Source of the DNA: Aristolochia californica
Taxonomy: Eukaryota > Streptophyta > Magnoliopsida > Piperales > Aristolochiaceae
Length of the DNA: 64,000 nt
Assembly: GCA_029961685.1 (NCBI GenBank)
Contig: JARWKL010000010.1
Span: 13,103,931-13,167,930, forward strand
Direction of reading: 5' to 3'
Both the position numbers and the translations under genes were made by a program. Of the stretch, positions 37,926 to 45,922 are shown piece after piece. The notes under the pieces are model-generated. The model was not told the DNA's origin. It saw nothing but the letters and a program-made list of their open reading frames with translations, and searched no databases. Position 1 is the first letter of the stretch. Each line of letters begins with the position of its first letter.

Positions 37926-39668
37926 GATGATTGCAAAACCTAATATATAAAACACTAAAAGAGTTAACAATACTTAAAAATCACATATACTTTTTGGAAT
38001 TATCTCTCTCAGCATTTGTGATTTTCCATTTTGGATGTTAATTTTTTTTTCCAAATCCTAACTTGAGTTTTCACTCTTCCATTTTTCTCGTAAACAAAAA
38101 GAAAGTTATGGCAAATAGATCTCAACAAAATGAAAATTTTAAAGTTTATGTATGCAAAAAATTGAAAACTATAATAAATTTAAATTGAAGAAAATTATTT
38201 CTTGCACTAAAAATGTACTCCAAAATATTTTTATCCATGTTTGGGAATTTCCCCTAGTACAATCCCTAATAGCTTGTGGAATTTTATAAGAGAGAGATTT
38301 CTAATTAATCCTAACATGTTTTAAATGTGGTGGAAATGCATGCATGAAACATGTTGAAGATGCAAATGATCTAAAGGTCAGAATATTTCAAGGAGTAGAA
38401 AAAAAAAAATTCTCAAGTTAATGTGTGGTGGGATATTTAATAGAGCTAAACAACCCACTTTTTGCCTATTTTTTAAAAAGCGGACCTAACAATCATAGAT
38501 TAGCGTAAATGTTTTGATTGATTAATGATGTGTAACAGTTATAATTTTTGTTAGAATTGACTTATGGTTTGGGAGTCAACACTCAGTTAAAAATGCCTCG
38601 GTCCCCCTTTTCCGATGATTGCAAAACCTAATATATAAAAAACTAAAATATTTTAAAATTAATAAAAATCACAGATACTTTTAGAAATTACCTCTCTCAG
38701 AATTTGTACATTTCCTTTTTGGATGTTCAATTTTTTTTCAAATCCAAATTTGAGTTTTCACTCTCCCATTTTTCTCGTAAGGAAAAAGATATGGCAAATA
38801 GATCATAACAAAATGAAAATTTAAGGGTTTATGTATGCAAAAAATTGAAAACTATAATAAATGTAAATGAAGAAAATTATTTCACGCACTAAAAATGAAC
38901 ACCAAAGTTTTTTTATGCATGTTTGGGAAATTCCACTTGTACAACCCTAAAAAGCGTGGTGGAATTTTGTAAGAAAGAGATTTCTAATGGATCCTAACAT
39001 GTTTTAAATGTGGATATCCATGCCTAAAACATGTTGAAGAAGCAAATGATCAAATGATTCGAAAATTTCTAGGAGTAGAAAAATTAAATTCTCAAGTTAC
39101 CGTGCGGTGGGATATTTACTAGATCCAAACAACCCACTTTTTGCCTATTTTAAAAAAAGCAGAACTAACAATCCTAGATCATCATAAATGTTTTGAACAA
39201 TTCATGATGTGTAGCGGCAATAATTTTTGTTAGAAATGACTTATGGTTTGGGAGTCAACACTCAGTTAAAAATGCCTCGCCCCCTCTTTTCCGATGATTA
39301 CAAAACCTAATATATAAAAAACTAAAAGAGTTTACAATCCTTAAAAATCACATACACTTTTTGTAATTATCTCTCTCAACGTTTTGGCATTTTCATTTTT
39401 TATGTTCAATTTCTTTTCAAATCAAAAATTGAGTTTTCTCTCTCCTATTTTTCTCATAAAATAAAAGGTTAAGGCAAATGAATCACAACAAAATGAAAAT
39501 TTTAGAGTTGATGTATGCAAAAAATTGAAAACTAAAATTAATTTATGTGAAGAAAATTATTTCAAGCACCAAAAATGAACACCAAAGTTTTGTTATCCAT
39601 GTTTGGAAATTCTACTTGTACAACCCCTAATAGCTTGGTGGAATTTTATAAGAAAGAGATTTCTAATT

Positions 39669-39821
39669 GATCCTAACATGTTTTAAATGTGGATATGCAT
39701 ACCTAAAACATGTTGAAGATGCAAATGACCTAATAATCCAAAATTTTCAAGGAGCAGAAAAAATTAAATTGGCAAGTTAACGTGCGGTGGGATATTTACC
39801 AGAGCAAAACAACCAACTTTT
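39669..39821 (+). repeat. Left copy of a 153-bp satellite segment flanking the inserted element
   Basis: From GATCCTAACATG to CCAACTTTT, this segment is repeated at 41,496-41,648 on the other side of the retroelement. The copies differ at two of 153 positions (GTGGAT against GTCGAT, and CCTAATAA against CCTCATAA). Both carry the unusual GCATACCTAAAAC, GGAGCAGAAAA and TTGGCAAGTTAAC variants, so they come from the same monomer. Confidence 0.9.
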
Positions 39822-39889
39822 AATTGGTGTTTCTTTCTGGGCAACTTTGGACGAGCAGAAAGGCCAATGGCCAGGAACTCCAAAAATAC
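39822..39889 (+). other. Filler sequence at the broken left junction
   Basis: Between satellite and the LTR fragment lie about 68 bases. Positions 39,844-39,881 (CTTTGGACGAGCAGAAAGG and on to CCAGGAACTCC) match the element's own internal region at 40,224-40,261 with about three differences. The rest (AATTGGTGTTTCTTTCTGG) has no source in this window. Filler of this type is expected from template switching or end joining during break repair. Confidence 0.75.
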
Positions 39890-40017
39890 TTTGGTAATCG
39901 TTTTCGTCTTCCCCATGTCTTCCTACTACCCCTACGGTAATGCCTGGAAGACCCGTAACCCGTGGCAGACTCCAGATCCTCCCAAAGAATCCACGTGTCA
40001 GATCCGGGACCGTAACA
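39890..40017 (+). repeat. 5' LTR remnant (last 120-128 bp only)
   Basis: From TCGTTTTCGTCTTCC (39,898) to CCGTAACA (40,017) it aligns base for base with 41,376-41,495 of the 3' LTR, with three substitutions in 120. The match may begin at CTTTGG (39,890) if a small indel is allowed. The first 310 or so bases of the 5' LTR, including the promoter region, are missing. As this LTR normally supplies the promoter, the copy is probably transcriptionally dead. Confidence 0.9.
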
Positions 40018-40019
40018 AC

Positions 40020-40031
40020 TGGTATCAGAGC
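40020..40031 (+). other. Primer-binding site (initiator Met tRNA)
   Basis: TGGTATCAGAGC, a perfect match to the common plant retroelement site, starts two bases after the LTR end TAACA. It fixes the element's orientation and the 5' LTR boundary. Confidence 0.92.
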
Positions 40032-40040
40032 AGGAACACA

Positions 40041-40541
40041 ATGGGTTATTCTATATCCCAAGAAAGATGGGTTGCTATGGGTAAGGAATTGGAGAAAATA
40101 CGAGCACGGTTAGATGCTTCAATTGAATGTTTTGCAATGGAGCCACGTGCTCCCACAGAAAAGGTCATACGACCTGAAATTTCCTGCATATGCGTAGGCA
40201 TATGCGTAGAAGAGGCAGCTGCTGCTTTGGACGAACAGAAAGGCCAACGGCCAGGAACTCCAGCGGCGACGACATCGGAATTTCGGGATTCCAAAATTCC
40301 AAAATTGCCTGGACCGGAAATTCCGACGGCACTCGAAATCTCCGAGCAAGCGCAGAACTTCCGATATGCCTCCAAGGGCTACGATTCGCCTCCAAGTGGT
40401 GGATTCGCCGCCGGCGTAGCAGGCGACCCAGTCGCTTCCCTTGGGTTCGTCGGCAAACTACCCGAGAGCCCTCTGTCTCGGAAAAATTCCAAGCGGCGAC
40501 GCCTCAGCGGGCTTCTCGTCGCCACCGGCAAAGCAAAATAG
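40041..40541 (+). CDS. Short gag-region open frame of the non-autonomous element (166 aa)
   Basis: The first ATG after the primer site opens a frame of 166 codons. Residues 1-35 read as a charged helix (MGYSISQERWVAMGKELEKI, then RARLDASIECF), the kind of leader found at the start of plant gypsy gag. The rest is low-complexity: alanine-rich AAAALDEQ, a proline-rich PGTPAATTSEF...KLPGPEIPTALE part, and a basic end SRKNSKRRRLSG. No zinc knuckle (CX2CX4HX4C), capsid homology or enzyme motif is visible. A second, overlapping frame (40,190-40,969) is open only because the region is GC-rich. This may be a decayed gag start with no working product. I do not assign a function. Confidence 0.4.
   Translation: MGYSISQERWVAMGKELEKIRARLDASIECFAMEPRAPTEKVIRPEISCICVGICVEEAAAALDEQKGQRPGTPAATTSEFRDSKIPKLPGPEIPTALEISEQAQNFRYASKGYDSPPSGGFAAGVAGDPVASLGFVGKLPESPLSRKNSKRRRLSGLLVATGKAK
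40186..40209 (+). repeat. 12-bp tandem duplication
   Basis: GCATATGCGTAG occurs twice in direct succession. It adds four in-frame codons to the reading frame that starts at 40,041. Confidence 0.85.
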
Positions 40542-40690
40542 TTCGTCGGCGGCATAAGCAACTTTTCCGCAAGGGATCTCGGTTCCGGGAGGCTGAGGAA
40601 CGACGATTTACAAGTTTCCGAGACCCCTCTGTCTCGGAAACTATCCAGGCGGCGAAGCCCCGACGGGCTGCGATTCGCCACCGGAAATTC
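40462..40690 (+). repeat. Imperfect direct repeats, about 70 bp, spaced about 156 bp
   Basis: CTCTGTCTCGGAAA at 40,471 and 40,627 is followed in each case by a related run (TCCAAGCGGCGACGCC / TCCAGGCGGCGAAGCCC, then CGTCGCCACCGG / GATTCGCCACCGG). A weaker third relative may lie at about 40,380-40,410 (ACGATTCGCCTCC). The GC-rich internal region appears to have grown by duplication. Confidence 0.6.
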
Positions 40691-40812
40691 ATGCGATTCC
40701 GTCGGTGCCGGGAGAGAGGAAGGAGACGAACGTCGCCGGTAATCGTCGGTGCCGTGAGGAACGGAACCGCCGGCCGCAGAGTTCGGGAGCCGCCGAAGGA
40801 AGAAGACGACTC

Positions 40813-40849
40813 CCGATTAAATTTTCCTAACTTAGGAAAATTTAATCGG
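40813..40849. repeat. Perfect 18-bp inverted repeat with one-base centre
   Basis: The left arm CCGATTAAATTTTCCTAA (40,813-40,830) and right arm TTAGGAAAATTTAATCGG (40,832-40,849) are exact reverse complements around a single C at 40,831. It sits in the 3' part of the internal region, inside a GC-rich context. In RNA the arms would pair fully, apart from the bases needed to turn the loop. Function unknown. Confidence 0.9.
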
Positions 40850-41052
40850 CCCGGTCCGCTGAGTCGCAAGCTGGACCGGGTTCCTGAACCGGGTCAACCC
40901 AGGTTAACTCGGACCGGCCCCCCCTCCCCCAAAAAAAAAAAGAACTGGCAAACAGAGGGGGCGTCATAGCTTTCGCGGATGCTACTTCAGCACCGGTGAA
41001 GACGTCGGCATACAGACACTACTTCTGAGCTTGAGGACAAGCTCGTTTTCCA

Positions 41053-41060
41053 AGGGGGGG
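41053..41060 (+). other. Polypurine tract
   Basis: AAGGGGGGG ends just before the 3' LTR start TGTAATG. It is preceded by GAGGACAAGCTCG, a sequence similar to those found just upstream of the polypurine tract in many plant gypsy elements. It would prime plus-strand DNA synthesis. Confidence 0.85.
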
Positions 41061-41137
41061 TGTAATGTTATGCACGCAATAACATTATTATTTTAGTGTT
41101 TTCTTTAATTTACTTTATTTTATTTCAGTTTTAGGTC

Positions 41138-41221
41138 ATAGGGGTATTTTTGGAATATTTTATTTATAGGGGTATTTTTGGAATATTTTATTTATAGGGG
41201 TATTTTTGGAATATTTTATTG
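41138..41221 (+). repeat. 28-bp tandem repeat, three copies, in the 3' LTR
   Basis: The unit starts ATAGGGGTATTTTTGG and continues AATATTTTATTT. Copies start at 41,138, 41,166 and 41,194 and appear identical. They lie just upstream of the likely TATA box, where promoter-upstream repeats are often found in LTRs; an enhancer role is inference only. Confidence 0.9.
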
Positions 41222-41243
41222 TAAACCCTAACCGGGTGAACCC

Positions 41244-41250
41244 TATTTAA
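41244..41250 (+). promoter_or_regulatory. Possible LTR TATA box
   Basis: TATTTAA within CCCTATTTAAGGGG lies about 180 bp into the LTR, after the tandem repeats. The left retrotransposon has a similar CTATTTAGG in its LTR. No transcript start can be fixed from sequence alone. Confidence 0.4.
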
Positions 41251-41495
41251 GGGGTAAGAGTAATGAAAAAAGAAAAGCATTGAAGTATTAAGAATTAGGT
41301 TAAATCTAGCGTAAAGAGGCTTAGAGTTCTCCTCAACGAGCTCTAGGGTTTTAAAGCTTCCCTTTGGCTTGATCTTCGTTTTCGTCTTCCTCATGTCTTC
41401 TTACTACCCCTACGGTAATGCCTGGAAGACCCGTAACCCGTGGCAGACTCCAGATCCTCCCAAAGAATCCACGTGTCAGATCCAGGACCGTAACA

Positions 41496-41648
41496 GATCC
41501 TAACATGTTTTAAATGTCGATATGCATACCTAAAACATGTTGAAGATGCAAATGACCTCATAATCCAAAATTTTCAAGGAGCAGAAAAAATTAAATTGGC
41601 AAGTTAACGTGCGGTGGGATATTTACCAGAGCAAAACAACCAACTTTT
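41496..41648 (+). repeat. Right copy of the 153-bp flanking satellite segment
   Basis: Matches 39,669-39,821 with two substitutions, then continues as an ordinary B monomer (ACCTATTTTACAAAAAGCGG). The array phase therefore restarts 153 bp back after the element. Confidence 0.9.
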
Positions 41649-41786
41649 TACCTATTTTACAAAAAGCGGACCATACAATCATAGATCATTGTAATTTTTT
41701 TGAACGAATAATGACGTGTAACGGCTTAAATTTTTTATATAAATGACTTATGGTTTGGGAGTCAACCCTCAGTAAAAAATACCTAA

Positions 41787-41804
41787 CCCCCCCCCCCCCC
41801 CCCC
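41787..41804 (+). repeat. Poly-C tract, 18 bases
   Basis: Eighteen consecutive C, then T and five more C, at the C-rich site of a B unit. Other expanded examples are C12 at 42,478-42,489 and C11 at 54,963-54,973. Interrupted runs occur at about 48,279-48,296 and 53,626-53,655. Confidence 0.9.
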
Positions 41805-42212
41805 TCCCCCTTTTCTGTTGATTGAAAAACCTAATATATAAAAAACTAAAAGATTTTAAAATCCTTAAAAATCTCACATACTTTTTGGAATTATCTCTCT
41901 CGGCATTTGTGCATTTCCATTTTGGATGTTCCATTCTTTTTCAAATCCAAACTTGAGTTTTCACTCTCCCATTTTTCTCGTATACAAAAAGATTAGGCAA
42001 ATAGAATACCACAAAATGACAATATAGAAGTTTATGTATGGAAAAAATTGAAAACTATAACAAATATAAGTGAATAAAACTATTTCACGCACTAAAAATG
42101 AACACCAAAGTTTTGTTATCCATGTTTGGAAAATTCCACTAGTACAACCCCTAAAAGCTTGGCGGAATTTTATAAGAAAGAGATTTCTAATTTATCCTAA
42201 CATTTTTTAAAT

Positions 42213-43640
42213 GTGGATATGCATGCCTGGAACATGTTGAAGTTGCAAATCACCAAATGATCCAAAAATTTCGAGTAGAAAAAATTAAATTCTCGAGTTA
42301 ACGTGCGGTGGGATATTTACTAGAGCCAAACAATCCAGTTTTTGGCTATTTTACAACGAGTGGACCTTAAAATCATCGATCATCATAAATGTTTTGATCG
42401 TTAATGAAGTGCAAAGGCCAAAATTTTTGTTAGAAATGACTTTTGGTTTGGGAATCAACACACACTTAAAAATGCTTCCCCCCCCCCCCTCCCCCTCTTC
42501 CGATGATTGCAAAACCCAATATATAAAAAACTAAAAGAGTTTACCATCCTTAAAAATAACATATACATTTTGGAATTATCTCTTTCAGCATTTGTGCATT
42601 TCTATTTTGGATGTTCAATTTTTTTCAGATCCAAACTTGTGTTTTCACTCTCTTATTATTCTCGTAAACAAAAATATACGGCAAATAGATCAAAACATGA
42701 TGATAATTTTAGAGTTTATGTAAGCAAAAAATTGAAACTATAATAAATGTAAGTGAAAAAAATTATTTCACGCACTAAAAATGAACACCAAAGTTTTGTT
42801 ATCCATGTCTGGGAAATTTCACTAGTACAACCCCTAATAGCTTGGTGGAATTTGATAAGAAAGAGATTTCTAATTGATCCTAACATGTTTTAAATGTGGT
42901 GGATATACATGCCTGAAACTTGTTGAAGATGCCAATGACCTAATGATCCAAAAATTTCAAGGAGAAGAAAATATTAAATTCTCAAGTTAACGTGTGATGG
43001 GATATTTAACAGAGCCAAACAACCCACTTTTTGCCTATTTTACTAAGAGCGGATCTAACAATCATAGATGGTAAATGTTTTGATCGATTATTGATGTGTA
43101 ACGGATATAATTTTTGTTAGAAATGACTTATGGTTTGGGAGTAAACACTCAGTTAAAAAGGCCTCGCCCCCCTATTCCGACAATTGAAAAACCCAATATT
43201 TAAAAAACTAAAAGAGTTTACCATCCTTAAAAATCATAGATACTTGTTGGAATTTCCTCTCTCAGCATTTGTGCAATTCCAATTTGGATGTTCAATTTTT
43301 TTTCAAATCCAAACTTGAGTTTTCACTCTCTTAACTTTCTTGTAAACAAAAAGATAAGGCAAATAGATCACCACAAAATGAAAATCTTAGATTTTATGTA
43401 TGCAAAAAATAGAAAACTATAAAAAATGTAAGTGGAAAAACTTATTTCACGCACTAAAAATGAACACCAAAGTTTTGTTATCAATGTTTGGGAAATGCCA
43501 CTAGTACTAACCCTTATACCATTGTGGAATTTTTTAAGAAAGTGATTTCTAATTGATCCTAACATGTTTTAAATGTGGTGGATATGCATGCCTGAAACGA
43601 GTTGAAGATGCAAATGACCAAGTGATCCAAAAATTTTGAG
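42213..43640 (+). repeat. B higher-order segment, copy 1
   Basis: Two adjacent monomers share rare variants with 58,041-59,460 at an offset of about 15,825-15,830: GAGTGGACC with AAAATCAT, GTTAATGAAGTG/GTTAATGAAATG, ATGACTTTTGGTTTGGG, TTGATAAGAAAGAG, GAAACTTGTTGAAGATGCC, GGAGAAGAAAA, TTTACTAAGAGCGG and CCTATTCCGAC. Part of the block recurs again at 62,180-62,960. Confidence 0.75.
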
Positions 43641-44935
43641 TAGAAAAAATAAATTCTCAAGTTAAGGTGTGGTGGGATATTTACCTAAGCCAAACAACCC
43701 ATTTTTTTCCTATTTTACTAAAAGCGGACCTAACAATCATAGATCATCGTAATTGTTTTGATCGATTAATGATATGCAATGGCCTTAATTTTTTAAAGAA
43801 ATAACTTATTGTTTGGGAATCAACACTTAGTTAAAAATGCCTTGCCCCCTCTTCCGATGATTGAAAAACCCAATATATAAAAAATTAAAAGAGTTTACCA
43901 TCCTTAAAAATCACAGATACTTTTTGAAATTATCTCTCTCAGCATTAGTGCATATCCATTTTGGATGTTCATTTTTTTTTCAAATCCAAACATGAGTTTT
44001 CATTCTCGTATTTTTCTCGTAAACAAAAACATAAGGCAAATAGATCACAACAAAATGAAAATCTTAGAGTTTATGTAAGCAAAAAATTGAAAACTATGTA
44101 AGAAAAAAATAAAAACTATAATAAATGGAAAGAAAGAAAATAATTTCACGCACTTAAAATGAACACCAAAGTTTTGTTATCCATGTTTGGGAAATTCCAC
44201 TAGTAGGTGGAATTTTATCAGAAAGAGATTTCTAAATGATCCAAACTTGTTTTAAATGTGGTGGATATACATGTCTGAAACGTGTTGAAGATGCAAATGA
44301 CCTAATGATCCAAAAATTTCAAGGAGTAGAAAAAATTAAATTCTCTAGTTAATGTGCGGTGGGATATTTACGAGAGCCAAAAAAACCCACTTTTTGCTAA
44401 TTTTACAAAAAGCGGACCTAACAATCATAGATCATCGTAAATGTTTTGATTGATTAATGTTGTGTAACGGCCATAATATTTGTTAGAAATGACTTGTGGT
44501 TTGGGAATCAACACCCAGTTAAAAATGCCTAGCCCCCCTCTCCCGATGATTGCAAAACCCAATATATACAAAAGTAAAAGAGTTTACCATCCTTAAAAAT
44601 CACAGTTACTTTTTGGAATTATCTCAGCATTTGTGCATTTCCATTTTGGATGTTCAATTTTTTTTCAAATCCAAACTTGAGTTTTCACTATCCCATTTTT
44701 CTCGTAATTAAAAAGATAACGCAAATAAATCAAACGTAATGAAAATTTTAGAGTTTATATACTCAAATAATTGAAAACTATAATAAATGTAAGTGAAGAA
44801 AATTATTGCATGCACTAAAAATGAACACCAAAGTTTTGTTATCCATGTTTGAAAATTCCACTATTACAACCCCTAATAACTTGGTTGAATATCATAAGAA
44901 AGAGATTTCTAATTGATCCTAACATCTTTTAAATG

Positions 44936-45922
44936 TGGTGGATATGCATGCCTGAAACATGTTGATGATGCAAATGACCTAATGATCCAAAAATTTCAAG
45001 GAGTTGGAAAAATTAAATTCTCAAGTTAACGTGCAGTGGGATATTTGCCAGAGCCAAACAACCCACTTTTTGCCTATTTTATGAAAACTGGACCTAACAA
45101 TCAAAGATCATCATAAAATTTTTGATCGAGTAATGATGTGTAACGTCTATAATTTTTGTTAGAAATGACTTATGAGTCAACAATCAATTAAAAAGGCCTC
45201 ACCCCCCTCTTCCGATGATTGCAAAACCCAATATATAAAAAATTAAAAGAGTTTACCATCCTAAAATATCACTGGTACTTTTTGGAATTATCTCTCTCAG
45301 CATTTGAGCATTTCCATTTTGGATGTTCAATTTTTTTTCAAATCCAAACTTCAGCATTCACTGTCCTATTTTTCACGTAAACAAAAAGATAAGGCAAATA
45401 GATCACAACAAAATGAAAATCTTAGCTTTTATCAATTATTAATGTGTAATGACTATAATTTTTGTTAGAAATGACTTATGGTTTGGGAGTCAACACTCAA
45501 TTAAAAATGCCTCGCCACCACTCTTCCAATGATTGCAAAACCCAATATATAAAAAACTAAAAGTGTTTATCATCCTTAAAAATCACAGATACTTTTTGGA
45601 ATTATGTCTCTCAGCATTTGTGAATTTCCTTTTTGGATGTTCAATTATTTTTCAAGTCAAAACTTGAGTCTTCACTTTCTCATTTTTCTCGTAAAAAAAT
45701 TGTATGGCAAATAGATCTCAACAAAATGAAAATTTTATTGTTTATATATGCAAAAAATTGAAAACTATAATAAATGTAAGGGAAGAAAATTATTTCCCGC
45801 ACTAAAAATGAACACCAAAGTTTCTTTATACTTGTTTGGGAAATTCCACTAGTACAACCCCTAATAGCTTAGAGGAATTTTATAAGAGAGAGATTTCTAG
45901 TTGTTCCTAACATGTTTTTACA
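44936..45922 (+). repeat. One full and one partial B monomer (deletion of about 370 bp)
   Basis: The marker interval is 987 bp. At about 45,430, AATCTTAGCTTTTATC runs directly into AATTATTAATGTGTAATGAC. This removes the stretch from the middle of one unit (TTTATGTATGC...) to the TTTTGATCGATTAATG site of the next and deletes one phase marker. Confidence 0.75.

Larger units (their letters stand above)
33806..39821 (+). repeat. Satellite family B array, left part (monomer about 680 bp)
   Basis: Phase markers (AATGTGGTGGAT or AATGTGGATATG) fall at about 33990, 34674, 35090, 35506, 36188, 36960, 37643, 38327, 39010 and 39689. The basic spacing is 679-684; the 416, 416 and 772 intervals are explained by local rearrangements. 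B units share the A backbone in the same order and orientation. They add a block of about 190 bp between TTTTTGCCTAT and CCTTAAAAATCAC, holding AGCGGACCTAACAATCATAG, TTTTGATCGATTAATGATG, GAAATGACTTATGGTTTGGG, CAACACTCAGTTAAAAATGC, a C-rich tract, CGATGATTGCAAAACC and AATATATAAAAAACTAAAAG. Open frames here are short and scattered. Confidence 0.95.
39822..41495 (+). mobile_element. Short non-autonomous LTR retrotransposon with truncated 5' end
   Basis: In order: junction filler (39,822-39,889), a fragment of the 5' LTR (about 39,890-40,017), primer-binding site (40,020-40,031), an internal region of about 1 kb that is much richer in G and C than the satellite around it, polypurine tract (41,053-41,060) and a full 3' LTR (41,061-41,495). 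No reverse transcriptase, integrase, protease or RNase H motif fits in or is seen in the internal region, so movement would have depended on enzymes from an autonomous relative. The 5' and 3' LTR overlap of 120 bp differs at three sites (39,916, 39,926 and 40,007 in the 5' copy), all C:G in the 5' copy and T:A in the 3' copy. TRIM or LARD-like classes are the closest named types; the size is between them. Confidence 0.85.
41061..41495 (+). repeat. 3' LTR, complete (435 bp)
   Basis: Runs from TGTAATGTTATGCACG to GGACCGTAACA, with TG...CA ends, and is followed at once by satellite (GATCCTAACATG). It contains three 28-bp tandem repeats, a TATA-like motif (TATTTAA, 41,244-41,250) and, in its last 120 bp, the match to the 5' remnant. 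A target-site duplication cannot be seen because the left end has been lost. Confidence 0.92.

Noticed and set aside
39777..40869. Minus-strand open frames across the non-autonomous element
   Set aside because: They run against the direction fixed by PBS, PPT and LTRs, and overlap the plus-strand frames in the GC-rich part.
40190..40969. A 259-codon open frame rich in arginine in the non-autonomous element
   Set aside because: Overlapping long frames on both strands here reflect GC-rich, stop-poor sequence. No domain or motif is visible and the composition (RRRR, SRRHR) looks like a shadow frame.
41221..41255. Telomere-like CCCTAA and CCCTATTTAA near the 3' LTR
   Set aside because: Single occurrences within the LTR, no tandem CCCTAAA array.
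39822..41495. Solo LTR
   Set aside because: PBS, internal region, PPT and part of a second LTR are present, so it is a truncated element and not the product of LTR-LTR recombination.
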